Assembly (NCBI GenBank): GCA_049840515.1
Contig: JASGKW010000007.1
Span: 1-64,000, forward strand
DNA from: Muricomes sp049840515
GTDB lineage: Bacteria > Bacillota > Clostridia > Lachnospirales > Lachnospiraceae
Direction: 5' to 3'
DNA: 64,000 bases
The notes beneath the pieces were generated by a model. That model was not told where the DNA came from, searched no databases, and was given only the letters and a program-made list of their open reading frames with translations. Position numbers and translations under genes: made by a program. This document shows, one piece after another, positions 52,287 to 61,170 of the stretch. Numbering within the stretch: the first letter of the stretch is position 1; the number at the start of each line of letters is the position of its first letter.

Positions 52287-52682
52287 ATGGCTAAAAAAGT
52301 TACCAAAAAAGTGACAAAAAAACGTGTCAAGAAAAACGTTGAACGGGGACAAGCACACATCCAGTCATCTTTTAATAATACAATCGTTACATTAACAGAT
52401 GCACAGGGAAATGCTCTTTCATGGGCAAGTGCAGGCGGTCTGGGATTTAGAGGTTCAAGGAAATCTACTCCATATGCAGCACAGACAGCAGCAGAGACAG
52501 CAGCAAAGGCAGCATTAATTCATGGCCTGAAAACAGTGGACGTTTTTGTAAAGGGTCCGGGATCAGGCAGAGAAGCAGCAATCCGTGCGCTTCAGGCATG
52601 CGGTATTGATGTAACAAGTATCAAAGACGTGACACCAGTACCACACAACGGATGCCGTCCTTCAAAACGCAGAAGAGTATAA
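52287..52682 (+). CDS. rpsK: Ribosomal protein S11
   Basis: S11 forms part of the 30S platform. The 131-aa protein has a basic N-terminus (MAKKVTKKVTKKRVKKNVER) and the family body AHIQSSFNNTIVTLTDAQGN with VTPVPHNGCRPSKRRRV at the end. Confidence 0.96.
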   Translation: MAKKVTKKVTKKRVKKNVERGQAHIQSSFNNTIVTLTDAQGNALSWASAGGLGFRGSRKSTPYAAQTAAETAAKAALIHGLKTVDVFVKGPGSGREAAIRALQACGIDVTSIKDVTPVPHNGCRPSKRRRV

Positions 52683-52785
52683 TTTCGGGGCGTTTTGGAT
52701 ATTCACGATAAGAAGCGTAAGTCGCAGGTACAGTGTGCATGAGGCACGGTAAGTCCCTGCGGATAATGATAGGAGGAAGCTAAAC
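52683..52785 (+). promoter_or_regulatory. Structured spacer before rpsD
   Basis: A 103-nt spacer has the paired arms GCAGG and CCTGC around a compact GC-rich region, just before the rpsD ribosome binding site. S4 leaders that bind S4 are known in Firmicutes; whether this is one is not certain from sequence. Confidence 0.3.
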
Positions 52786-53379
52786 ATGGCAGTAAATAGA
52801 GTTCCAGTTCTTAAAAGATGCCGTTCATTAGGTATGGACCCAATCTATTTAGGAATTAACAAAAAATCAAAAAGACAGTTGAAAAGAGCAAATAGAAAAA
52901 TGAGCGAGTATGGTCTTCAGTTACGTGAGAAGCAGAAAGCAAAATTTATCTATGGCGTATTGGAGAAACCTTTTAGAAATTACTATGCAAAAGCAAAACA
53001 GATGGATGGTATGACAGGTGAGAACCTGATGATTCTTCTGGAGAGCAGACTTGACAATGTAATCTTCCGTATGGGATTTGCAAGAACAAGAAAAGAAGCA
53101 AGACAGATTGTTGATCACAAGCATGTTATGGTAAACGGCAAACAGGTAAATATTCCATCTTACATTGTAAAAGCCGGAGATACAGTTGAAATCAAAGAGA
53201 AACACAAAGGAAGCCAGAGATACAAAGATGTCCTCGAAGTGACAGGCGGAAACTTGATTCCTGACTGGTTGGAAGTAGATTCTGAAAACCTGAAAGGTAT
53301 AATTAAGGAACTTCCTGCAAGAGCGGCAATTGATGTGCCTGTTGATGAGATGTTGATTGTCGAGTTATACTCTAAATAA
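52786..53379 (+). CDS. rpsD: Ribosomal protein S4
   Basis: S4 starts 30S assembly and is an autoregulator in several bacteria. The 197-aa protein carries the S4 RNA-binding domain (ARTRKEARQIVDHKHVMVNG) and ends VPVDEMLIVELYSK. The N-terminal zinc Cys cluster is absent, as in the C- form (MAVNRVPVLKRCRSLGMDPI). Confidence 0.95.
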   Translation: MAVNRVPVLKRCRSLGMDPIYLGINKKSKRQLKRANRKMSEYGLQLREKQKAKFIYGVLEKPFRNYYAKAKQMDGMTGENLMILLESRLDNVIFRMGFARTRKEARQIVDHKHVMVNGKQVNIPSYIVKAGDTVEIKEKHKGSQRYKDVLEVTGGNLIPDWLEVDSENLKGIIKELPARAAIDVPVDEMLIVELYSK

Positions 53380-53467
53380 TCCTTAGATTAGTTTGGCTGA
53401 TTTTATCAGCTCGATATTTAACATTTTACCCCTCAACATATTTTAACCCATAAGGAGGGTCTGTGTA

Positions 53468-54427
53468 GTGTTTGATTTTAATAAACCTAATATTGAAATT
53501 ACTGAAATTTCAGAAGATAAGAAATATGGAAGATTTGTTGTAGAGCCTCTGGAAAGAGGATATGGCACAACATTGGGCAACTCCCTGAGAAGAATTATGC
53601 TTTCTTCTCTTCCGGGAGCAGCTATCAGTTCCGTTAAGATTGACGGGGTTCTTCACGAATTCAGTTCCATTCCGGGTGTAAAAGAAGATGTGACCGAGAT
53701 TATCATGAATTTAAAAGGATTGGCAATCAAGAATACATCAGAATCAGACGAAGTAAAGACTGCATATATCGAATTTGAGGGTGAAGGCGTTGTAACAGGT
53801 GCTGACATCCAGGCGGATCCCGATATTGAGATTATGAATCCTGACCAGGTCATTGCCACTTTAAGCGGCGGTAAGGACAGCAAGCTGTACATGGAACTTA
53901 CCATTACAAAAGGCAGAGGATACGTAAGCGCAGACAAGAATAAGAATGAAGACTTACCGATTGGTGTTATTCCGATTGATTCCATCTATACACCGGTAGA
54001 GCGTGTTAATCTTACGGTGGAGAATACACGTGTCGGCCAGATTACAGACTATGATAAGCTTACATTAGATGTATGGACAAAGGGAACATTGCTCCCGGAT
54101 GAGGCTGTCAGTCTTGCCGCAAAAGTACTCAGTGAACATCTGAAATTATTCATTGATTTATCAGAAGTAGCTCAGGCTGCCGAAGTTATGATTGAAAAAG
54201 AAGATGATGAGAAAGAAAAGGTACTGGAGATGAGCATTGATGAACTTGAGCTTTCTGTTCGTTCATACAACTGTCTCAAGAGAGCCGGTATCAACACCGT
54301 AGAAGAACTTACAAACAAGACACCTGAAGATATGATGAAGGTGCGCAACCTTGGACGTAAGTCATTAGAAGAAGTATTAGCTAAGCTGAAGGAATTAAAC
54401 CTTGAGCTGAATCAGGGTGACGAGTAA
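53468..54427 (+). CDS. rpoA: RNA polymerase subunit alpha
   Basis: The alpha subunit nucleates RNA polymerase assembly and contacts upstream DNA and activators. The 319-aa protein starts at a GTG with AAGGAGGG upstream. It has the N-terminal domain with LERGYGTTLGNSLRRIMLSS and the C-terminal domain with LSVRSYNCLKRAGINTVEEL and NLGRKSLEEVLAKLKEL. It is intact. Confidence 0.97.
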   Translation: MFDFNKPNIEITEISEDKKYGRFVVEPLERGYGTTLGNSLRRIMLSSLPGAAISSVKIDGVLHEFSSIPGVKEDVTEIIMNLKGLAIKNTSESDEVKTAYIEFEGEGVVTGADIQADPDIEIMNPDQVIATLSGGKDSKLYMELTITKGRGYVSADKNKNEDLPIGVIPIDSIYTPVERVNLTVENTRVGQITDYDKLTLDVWTKGTLLPDEAVSLAAKVLSEHLKLFIDLSEVAQAAEVMIEKEDDEKEKVLEMSIDELELSVRSYNCLKRAGINTVEELTNKTPEDMMKVRNLGRKSLEEVLAKLKELNLELNQGDE

Positions 54428-54548
54428 TCGCAGCCCTATATATTATTTTTTAAATCATTCTGTCAGTAAGCCCGATGTGCATGGCAGGCGGATTTGATTA
54501 GTAAGCCCGAAGATGCATAACCAAATCAAAAATGGAGGAAATAAAACA

Positions 54549-55085
54549 ATGGCAAAATACAGAAAACTTGGCCGTACATCCAGCCAGAGAAAAGCCTTGA
54601 TAAGAAATCAGGTAACAGCACTACTGAACAACGGTAGAATTGTTACTACAGAAGCTAAAGCAAAAGAAATCCGCAAAGTAGCAGAAGGATTAGTTGCTCT
54701 GGCAGTAAAAGAAAAAGATAACTTTGAAGAAGTAACTGTAAAAGCAAAGGTTGCACGCAAAGATAAAGACGGAAAAAGAGTCAAAGAAGTTGTTGATGGT
54801 AAGAAAGTTACTGTATACGACGAAGTTGAAAAGACAATCAAGAAAGATAAACCAAGCAGACTTCACGCAAGAAGAGAGATGCTGAAAGTTCTTTACTCTG
54901 TAAAAGAAGTTCCTACTTCACCAGCAGGCAAAAGAAAGAATACAAAAGAAGTTGATTTAGTTGAGAAGTTATTCTCAGAAGTTGCTCCAAAATATGTAAG
55001 CCGCAACGGTGGTTACACAAGAATCGTAAAGATTGGCCAGCGTAAAGGTGATGCAGCTATGGAAGTATTGCTTGAATTGGTGTAA
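54549..55085 (+). CDS. rplQ: Ribosomal protein L17
   Basis: L17 lies at the exit tunnel rim. The start MAKYRKLGRTSSQRKALIRN is the family opening. At 178 aa it is longer than the usual 115-130 because of a charged insert (about residues 65-105), a form seen in Lachnospiraceae. It is the last gene of the superoperon and is followed by a strong terminator. The gap before it has two copies of AGTAAGCCCGA. Confidence 0.94.
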   Translation: MAKYRKLGRTSSQRKALIRNQVTALLNNGRIVTTEAKAKEIRKVAEGLVALAVKEKDNFEEVTVKAKVARKDKDGKRVKEVVDGKKVTVYDEVEKTIKKDKPSRLHARREMLKVLYSVKEVPTSPAGKRKNTKEVDLVEKLFSEVAPKYVSRNGGYTRIVKIGQRKGDAAMEVLLELV

Positions 55086-55105
55086 TTCCAACATATAAAA
55101 CCAGG

Positions 55106-55152
55106 ACAGGGGACAAAACATGATTTTGAATTGTGTTTTGTCCCCTGTTTTT
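55106..55152 (+). terminator. Terminator of the ribosomal superoperon
   Basis: A 15-bp perfect stem (ACAGGGGACAAAACA and its complement) is followed by TTTTTG. It closes the S10-spc-alpha operon. Confidence 0.87.
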
Positions 55153-55185
55153 GTATTTAAATATGTGCAATTCGACTAAAATGAT

Positions 55186-55221
55186 AATAATTTAACGTTA
55201 ATATTTTAACGTTAAATTATT
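55186..55221. promoter_or_regulatory. Rex-like operator upstream of adhE
   Basis: Perfect 16-bp arms (AATAATTTAACGTTAA and its complement) are separated by TATT. The centre, GTTAA-TATT-TTAAC, matches the core of the Rex consensus (TTGTTAA-N4-TTAACAA), which controls adhE in clostridia according to NADH/NAD ratio. It runs into the -35 of the adhE promoter, a position that fits repression. Confidence 0.7.
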
Positions 55222-55247
55222 GACAAATGAATGTACTCTATTGTAAA
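55220..55247 (+). promoter_or_regulatory. Promoter of adhE
   Basis: TTGACA at 55220 is perfect. The -10 is weak (TGTAAA at 55242, spacing 16). It overlaps the Rex-like palindrome by two bases. Confidence 0.6.
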
Positions 55248-55325
55248 CTAGGTTTAGTTGCTAATGGCATGATTCAAGATAACTAAGTAGTGAACAAAAA
55301 CCCAATTACAGGAGGAACAGTGAAA

Positions 55326-57944
55326 ATGGCAAAAAAAGATAAGATAATCGTTCCAGCGATTGTTGATAGTGTAGAGACACTGGCAGCGAAGATGCAGGCA
55401 ATGCGTGAAGCACAGAAAGTATTTGCTACATACACTCAGGAGCAGGTAGATAGGATTTTCTTTGCGGCGGCTATGGCAGCCAACAAACAGCGTATTCCAC
55501 TTGCAAAGATGGCAGTGGAGGAGACCCAGAGAGGTATTGTTGAAGATAAGGTTATCAAAAATATTTATGCAGCAGAATATATTTATAACGCTTATAAAAA
55601 TACAAAGACATGCGGCGTCATTGAGGAAGACCCGGCATATGGAGTTAAGAAGATTGCAGAGCCGCTTGGATTGATTGCGGCAGTCATTCCTACCACAAAT
55701 CCGACATCCACTGCTATTTTCAAGACCCTGCTCAGTCTGAAAACAAGAAATGCCATCATTATCAGCCCTCATCCGGCTGCCAAGAAATGTACCATCGAGG
55801 CGTCAAAGATTGTTTTGGATGCGGCTGTAAAAGCAGGTGCGCCGGAGGGAATCATTGGCTGGATAGACGGACCTTCTCTTGAACTGACAAATCAGGTTAT
55901 GAGAGATGCAGATATGATTCTGGCCACAGGCGGACCTGGAATGGTAAAGGCGGCATATTCATCAGGCAAGCCGGCAATCGGTGTGGGTCCTGGAAATACA
56001 CCAGTTATCATTGACGATACAGCAGATATCAAGATGGCAGTAAACTCTATCATCGTGTCTAAAACATTTGACAATGGTATGATTTGCGCTTCTGAGCAGT
56101 CTGTAACAGTTCTTGAGAGCATATATGAGGAAGTGAAGAAAGAGTTCGCATATCGTGGATGCTATTTCCTGAAAAAGGGTGAGGAGCTTGATAAAGTGCG
56201 CAAGACTATTATTATCAACGGAGCACTGAATGCAAAAATCCCTGGAAAATCAGCATATGATATTGCTAAGATGGCCGGCATAGAAGTTCCGGAAAATACA
56301 AAGATTTTGATTGGTGAAGTTGAATCTGTAGAGCCTTCTGAGGAATTTGCACATGAAAAATTATCTCCTGTACTTGCAATGTACAAGGCAAAAACGTTTG
56401 ATGAAGCGCTGGAAAAGGCTGAGAAACTTGTTGCAGATGGCGGATTCGGACATACTTCTTCACTCTACATAAATACATGCGAGAAAGAGAAAATGGCGAA
56501 GCATGCTGAAGCAATGAAGACTGGACGTATCTTGGTTAATACACCTTCTTCTCAGGGGGGTATCGGAGACCTTTACAACTTCAAATTAGCTCCCTCCCTT
56601 ACTCTGGGATGCGGCTCATGGGGCGGAAACGCTGTATCTGAGAACGTAGGAGTGAAACATTTATTGAATGTAAAGACAGTGGCCGAGAGGAGAGAAAATA
56701 TGCTTTGGTTCAGAGTACCTGAAAAGGTTTATTTCAAGAAGGGATGTATGCCGGTAGCGCTCAATGAACTTGGAACAGTGCTGAAAAAGAAAAAAGCTTT
56801 TATTGTAACTGACTCCTTCTTATATAAAAATGGAAATGTAGCTCCGATTGAGGCAAAATTAGATGAGATGGGAATTCAGCATACATGTTTCTATGACGTT
56901 GCTCCCGACCCGACATTACAGTGTGCGAGAAAAGGTGCAGAGATGATGGCATCCTTTGAGCCTGATACAATTATCGCGCTGGGCGGCGGCTCTGCTATGG
57001 ACGCAGCCAAGATTATGTGGCTGATGTATGAGCATCCAGAGGCAGATTTTGAAGACCTGGCTATGAACTTTATGGATATTCTTAAGAGAGTATATACATT
57101 CCCTGAGATGGGCGAGAAAGCATATTTTGTAGCGATTCCAACCTCTTCAGGAACTGGTTCTGAGGTGACACCGTTTGCAATCATCACAGATGCAGATACA
57201 GGCGTAAAATGGCCTCTGGCGGACTATCAGCTTCTGCCGAATATGGCTATCGTGGATGTAGACAACATGATGCAGCAGCCTAAGGGACTGACAAGCGCTT
57301 CTGGCATTGATGTTATGACACACGCTATTGAATCCTATGTTTCTGTTATGGCTACGGATTATACACAGAGTATGTCTATGAACGCTGCAAAAACAGTATT
57401 TGATTATCTGCCGTCAGCATATGAAAATGGAGCAGGTGACCCGGAGGCCCGCGAGAAGATGGCGAATGCATCCTGCATGGCAGGTATGGCTTTTGCAAAT
57501 GCTTTCCTGGGAATCAACCACTCTATGGCTCATAAGCTGGGCGCATTCCACCACCTGCCACACGGTGTTGCCAATGCAGTTCTTATGGTAGAGGTTATGA
57601 AATATAATGCTGATGAAGCACCAATTAAGATGGGAACCTTCTCTCAGTATAAATATCCATGTGCACTCGCAAGATACGCTGAATTAGGCCGTTTTGTAGG
57701 ATGCACCGGAAAGGATGATAAGGAAGTACTTGATAATCTTATTGTTAAATTAGAAGACTTGAAAGCGAAAATTGGAATCAAGAAGACAATCAAAGAGTAC
57801 GGAATTGATGAGAAATACTTCCTTGATACTTTGGATGATATGGTTGAGCAGGCATTTAATGACCAGTGTACAGGTGCCAACCCAAGATACCCATTGATGA
57901 AAGAACTCAAAGAAATTTACCTGAAATGCTACTATGGCAAATAG
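55326..57944 (+). CDS. adhE: Bifunctional aldehyde/alcohol dehydrogenase (AdhE)
   Basis: AdhE reduces acetyl-CoA to acetaldehyde and then ethanol, using two NADH. The 872-aa protein has an N-terminal aldehyde dehydrogenase domain (cofactor part GPGNTPVIID, catalytic Cys in FDNGMICASEQS) and a C-terminal iron-dependent alcohol dehydrogenase domain from about residue 450 (GGGSAMDAAK, metal-binding His in GINHSMAHKLGAFHHLPHG). The start MAKKDKIIVPAIVD has AGGAGG upstream and is preferred over a GTG twelve codons earlier. The gene stands alone between two terminators, with a Rex-like operator at its promoter. It is intact. Confidence 0.96.
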   Translation: MAKKDKIIVPAIVDSVETLAAKMQAMREAQKVFATYTQEQVDRIFFAAAMAANKQRIPLAKMAVEETQRGIVEDKVIKNIYAAEYIYNAYKNTKTCGVIEEDPAYGVKKIAEPLGLIAAVIPTTNPTSTAIFKTLLSLKTRNAIIISPHPAAKKCTIEASKIVLDAAVKAGAPEGIIGWIDGPSLELTNQVMRDADMILATGGPGMVKAAYSSGKPAIGVGPGNTPVIIDDTADIKMAVNSIIVSKTFDNGMICASEQSVTVLESIYEEVKKEFAYRGCYFLKKGEELDKVRKTIIINGALNAKIPGKSAYDIAKMAGIEVPENTKILIGEVESVEPSEEFAHEKLSPVLAMYKAKTFDEALEKAEKLVADGGFGHTSSLYINTCEKEKMAKHAEAMKTGRILVNTPSSQGGIGDLYNFKLAPSLTLGCGSWGGNAVSENVGVKHLLNVKTVAERRENMLWFRVPEKVYFKKGCMPVALNELGTVLKKKKAFIVTDSFLYKNGNVAPIEAKLDEMGIQHTCFYDVAPDPTLQCARKGAEMMASFEPDTIIALGGGSAMDAAKIMWLMYEHPEADFEDLAMNFMDILKRVYTFPEMGEKAYFVAIPTSSGTGSEVTPFAIITDADTGVKWPLADYQLLPNMAIVDVDNMMQQPKGLTSASGIDVMTHAIESYVSVMATDYTQSMSMNAAKTVFDYLPSAYENGAGDPEAREKMANASCMAGMAFANAFLGINHSMAHKLGAFHHLPHGVANAVLMVEVMKYNADEAPIKMGTFSQYKYPCALARYAELGRFVGCTGKDDKEVLDNLIVKLEDLKAKIGIKKTIKEYGIDEKYFLDTLDDMVEQAFNDQCTGANPRYPLMKELKEIYLKCYYGK

Positions 57945-57981
57945 ATAGTAATACCAGATTATAAAATCAATGTGAAATATA

Positions 57982-58023
57982 AAAAAGATACCGCGGCATG
58001 AATAAATGCTGCGGTATCTTTTT
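57982..58023. terminator. Bidirectional terminator after adhE
   Basis: A 13-bp stem (AAAAAGATACCGC and GCGGTATCTTTTT) has T runs on both strands and GCAT/ATGC pairing inside. It serves adhE and the convergent cell wall hydrolase gene. Confidence 0.85.
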
Positions 58024-58044
58024 AGTTTAACAGAGTTGCTGTGG

Positions 58045-59145
58045 CTACCACGCCGGGAAGAAAAGGTTGTCCCCCACATTGACACCAGGCCTGTCCGTTG
58101 ATCCTGCATACAGGAAGAAGAAACAGTCTGATACAGCGGCCAGCCGTGCTCCATTGATGGCGTCCTGTGCCACGCTATATGCCAAATCGCTTGGTCCGTT
58201 TGCAAGTACTGAATCAAGACGTCCGGTTAATACCGGTTCAAATTGTCCGCCTGCATAGACGACATCAGTAATTGAATTGGGAAATGAAGGGCTCTGTACC
58301 CGGTTCATAATGACTGTTGCAACAGCCAGCATGGAGTCATAATCATGGTGTGCTTCACAATCTAATATAGCAGCAAATACGTCAAGCTCGCTTCCTGATA
58401 CGCTCGTGCCCCCTGTGTTGACAACGGTATTGTCATAGCCTCCGCCAGAGTTGTTGGGAGAAGAGACGGGTGTACTTTTTGCGGCGGCTTCAGCGGCCAG
58501 CCTTGCAGCTTCGGCAGCCAGTTTCGCAGCCTCGTCGGCACGTACCTTTTCCAGTTTAGCATTGTATGCGGCCAAATCAGTTGAGGTGGCCTCCGCTTTA
58601 CGTGTCAGTTCATTCTGCTGCTTCTCCAAATCTGCATGAAGTTTTTGGATAGAATCCTGCTGGGCCTCCAGCGTATCCTTCTGGTCAGAAATTTTCTTTT
58701 CGGTTTTCTGAAGTTCAAGCAGCATGTTTCGGTCATACTCGCTGATGTTCTGTATAAAATCTGCCTTATTCAGAAAATCAGTCATGTCATCCGCTGAAAA
58801 AAGCATCTCCAGCAGTGTTGCATTGCCGGTTTCATACATATACTTAATACGGGCTTTCATATCCGCGTATTGTTTTGCCCTGTTCTTCTCTGCTTCAGCT
58901 AAGGAATCTTTTGTTCTTTGGATCTCACCGTTCGTTACCTCAACTTGCATTTCAGTTGAAGAAATTTTATCACTTATCGTAAGTAGCTCTTGATTGATGT
59001 CTGCAAGCTGACTCTGTAATTCAGAAGTCTTATTTTCCAGACTCTTCTTGTCCTCAGCGTGAACCGGAACAACAGAAACTACTAAGGCGATGGAACAGGC
59101 AATCATGGCAATAGCTCGTCCCCCGCGGTTTAAACGCAATTTCAT
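58045..59145 (-). CDS. Secreted cell wall hydrolase, PcsB-like coiled coil plus SleB-like domain
   Basis: This 366-aa protein begins with a signal peptide (about residues 1-30, AIAMIACSIALVVSVVPVHA). A long coiled coil of the PcsB type follows (about 32-215), then an Ala-rich stretch and a Ser/Gly/Asn-rich linker (about 215-250). The C-terminal domain (about 252-366) is of the SleB/CwlJ hydrolase type, with the Glu in ILDCEAHHDYDSMLAVATVI. The coiled coil probably ties it to the division or elongation machinery; the hydrolase cuts peptidoglycan. It is a single gene on the minus strand. Confidence 0.83.
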   Translation of the reverse strand: MKLRLNRGGRAIAMIACSIALVVSVVPVHAEDKKSLENKTSELQSQLADINQELLTISDKISSTEMQVEVTNGEIQRTKDSLAEAEKNRAKQYADMKARIKYMYETGNATLLEMLFSADDMTDFLNKADFIQNISEYDRNMLLELQKTEKKISDQKDTLEAQQDSIQKLHADLEKQQNELTRKAEATSTDLAAYNAKLEKVRADEAAKLAAEAARLAAEAAAKSTPVSSPNNSGGGYDNTVVNTGGTSVSGSELDVFAAILDCEAHHDYDSMLAVATVIMNRVQSPSFPNSITDVVYAGGQFEPVLTGRLDSVLANGPSDLAYSVAQDAINGARLAAVSDCFFFLYAGSTDRPGVNVGDNLFFPAW

Positions 59146-59191
59146 AATACTAATTCCTTTCTAAAATATTCTGTTACAGTTTCGCCTAAAC

Positions 59192-59220
59192 ATTATACTA
59201 CAAATTGCTTTATTAAGCAA
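59192..59220 (-). promoter_or_regulatory. Promoter of the cell wall hydrolase gene
   Basis: On the minus strand TTGCTT and TATAAT are separated by 17 bp, about 46 bp before the start codon. A good -10 and spacing. Confidence 0.65.
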
Positions 59221-59251
59221 ACTTTGATAAAATAAAATTTATATAAACATA

Positions 59252-59346
59252 ACAGTTCAGCCATACCATTCATAATTTGGCAGCCAAAACAGTCCTTATA
59301 AATAAGAGTGTTTATCTGCCAGATTATTTCTGCATGGCTGAACTGT
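59252..59346. repeat. Long hairpin element C (95 bp)
   Basis: The outer arms are perfect over 13 bp (ACAGTTCAGCCAT at 59252, ATGGCTGAACTGT at 59334). Further pairing inside (AATTTGGCAG with CTGCCAGATT, and AAACAGTC with a GAGTGTTT side) makes the whole stretch fold on itself. This is the form of a small non-autonomous mobile element. One arm sequence also occurs at 4410-4422 after fabG. Confidence 0.6.
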
Positions 59347-59393
59347 AACCAGACAAATTATGACTTGATTAAGATGTGGAGGATGAAGTATTC

Positions 59394-60235
59394 ATGAAGC
59401 GGAAGATAAAGATGATAGGGCTGGATTTGGACGGAACCCTTTAAATGATAAAAAGGAACTTCTTCCTTATACGAAGCAGATTCTTAAAAAGGCTGTTGCT
59501 CAGGGTATTGTAATAGTCGTGGCAACGGGCAGACCTTTTTTGGGAATTCCGGAGGAATTAAGACTGGGGTTCGGTATCCGCTACTCGCTTACATGCAATG
59601 GGGCTAGGGTGGTTGACGGAAAAGAGGAGAAAGTATTGTTTGAAACACTTCTTCCTATAGAAACAGCAAAGAAAGCATTGGAAATTTTCAGAAAATATGA
59701 TACATTACAAGAGGTATATTTTGACGGCCAGGGTTATGCAGATGAAGACAGGCTGAAAAATATCCAGCATTATCATCATGATTCCAACATGTGGGAATAT
59801 GTGCTGGGCAGCAGAAAGACAGTGCCGGATATTATGGTGCTGGCGGCGCAGACACATAAAGATGTGGATAAAGTTCAGGCTATATTTGCAGACAGACAAG
59901 AGCAGGATGCAGCGTGGGGAGAATTGGCAAAACACAAGGATATGGTTTTAGCCAGCTCTCTGGGATATAACATAGAAGTCAATGCCCCCCAGGTGAATAA
60001 AGGGATAGCTCTTGTTGAGCTGGGAAATATGCTTGGAATCAGGCCGGAAGAAATTATGGCCTGCGGAGATGGAGATAATGATATTGAAATGCTGAAATCA
60101 GCCGGACTTGGAGTTGCCATGGACAATGCAGAGGCGGAGGTAAAGGCCGCCGCTGATTACATAACTTTGTCAAATGAAGAAGAAGGTGCAGCAAGAGCAA
60201 TCGAAAAATTTGCTTTATTACAGGGGATATGCTAA
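59394..60235 (+). CDS. Cof-type HAD phosphatase, frameshifted
   Basis: HAD hydrolases of the Cof/YidA type remove phosphate from sugar phosphates or similar small molecules. Motif I is IGLDLDGTL at the N-terminus, motif II is VATGRPF, and the C-terminal motif is CGDGDNDIEML. The frame breaks after DGTL near 59441, where one T is missing in CCTTTAAATG. Restoring it gives LLNDKKELLPYTKQ and a 280-aa protein of normal length. All motifs are present, so an error is likely. It lies 12 bp before uppP. Confidence 0.87.
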
Positions 60236-60247
60236 AGGAGGAGAATT

Positions 60248-61075
60248 ATGTTAGAGGCATTAAAAGTAATCATACTGGGAATTGTGGAGGGGATTACCGA
60301 ATGGCTTCCTATCAGCAGTACAGGACACTTGATACTGGTGGAAGAGTTTGTAAAGCTCAAAATGAGTACTGAATTTATGTCCATGTTTAATGTGGTAATT
60401 CAGCTTGGCGCGATTTTGGCCGTTGTGGTAATTTATTTTCACAAATTGAATCCTTTTTCAAATACAAAAACGAGCAAACAGAAGATGCTCACAATGCAGC
60501 TTTGGGTGAAGGTTCTGATTGCCTCTGTTCCGGCCGCGATTATCGGACTTTTATTTGATGATTATATTGATAAGCACTTTATGAACTATGCGGTAGTTGC
60601 AGTTATGCTTGTACTCTACGGCGTTCTCTTCATTATAATAGAAAAAAGAAACGAGCATGCTAAACCAACCGTGAGACGTTTATCGGACCTTACCATTCCT
60701 ATGGCTTTGATAATCGGAGGATTTCAGGTACTCGCGCTGATTCCGGGAACATCCCGCTCCGGTGCGACAATCATTGGCGGACTTTTGATAGGAGCAGCCA
60801 GAGGTGTTGCGGCAGAATTTACGTTCTTTCTTGCAATCCCGGTTATGTTTGGGGCAAGTCTGCTTAAGATTATCAAATTTGGTTTTCATTTTACAGGGAC
60901 AGAGGCCTTCCTGCTCCTGCTTGGATGTGCGGTATCCTTTGGAGTGTCCATAGCTGCCATCAAGTTTTTGATGCAATATATCAAGAATCATGACTTTAAG
61001 GTGTTTGGATATTACAGGATTGTGCTGGGAGCCATAGTACTTCTATATTTTGGAATGAGTGCATTGTTTGCATAA
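60248..61075 (+). CDS. uppP: Undecaprenyl-diphosphate phosphatase (UppP/BacA)
   Basis: UppP regenerates undecaprenyl phosphate, the lipid carrier of peptidoglycan synthesis, and gives bacitracin tolerance. The 275-aa membrane protein has about eight hydrophobic segments and both signature motifs: EGITEWLPISSTGHL (about residues 14-28) and PGTSRSGAT (about 165). AAGGAGG precedes the ATG. It forms a two-gene unit with the HAD phosphatase. Confidence 0.96.
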   Translation: MLEALKVIILGIVEGITEWLPISSTGHLILVEEFVKLKMSTEFMSMFNVVIQLGAILAVVVIYFHKLNPFSNTKTSKQKMLTMQLWVKVLIASVPAAIIGLLFDDYIDKHFMNYAVVAVMLVLYGVLFIIIEKRNEHAKPTVRRLSDLTIPMALIIGGFQVLALIPGTSRSGATIIGGLLIGAARGVAAEFTFFLAIPVMFGASLLKIIKFGFHFTGTEAFLLLLGCAVSFGVSIAAIKFLMQYIKNHDFKVFGYYRIVLGAIVLLYFGMSALFA

Positions 61076-61089
61076 ATAGTTGCATACTC

Positions 61090-61117
61090 TTGTTTTTTGA
61101 AAAAAATATGATAAAAT
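61090..61117 (+). promoter_or_regulatory. Candidate promoter of the amino acid ABC operon
   Basis: TTGTTT and TAAAAT are spaced by 16 bp, 54 bp before the binding-protein gene. The hexamers are moderate matches. Confidence 0.45.
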
Positions 61118-61128
61118 ATAAAAATAAT

Positions 61129-61146
61129 GTGTATTATTATGCATGA
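61129..61146. promoter_or_regulatory. ARG-box-like sequence
   Basis: On the minus strand this reads TCATGCATAATAATACAC, a rough match to the ArgR box (AATGAATAATTATTCATA). It lies just downstream of the candidate promoter of a polar amino acid transporter, where ArgR sites often act. The match is imperfect. Confidence 0.3.
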
Positions 61147-61170
61147 AAGATAAAGTTGGAGGAATAGAGA

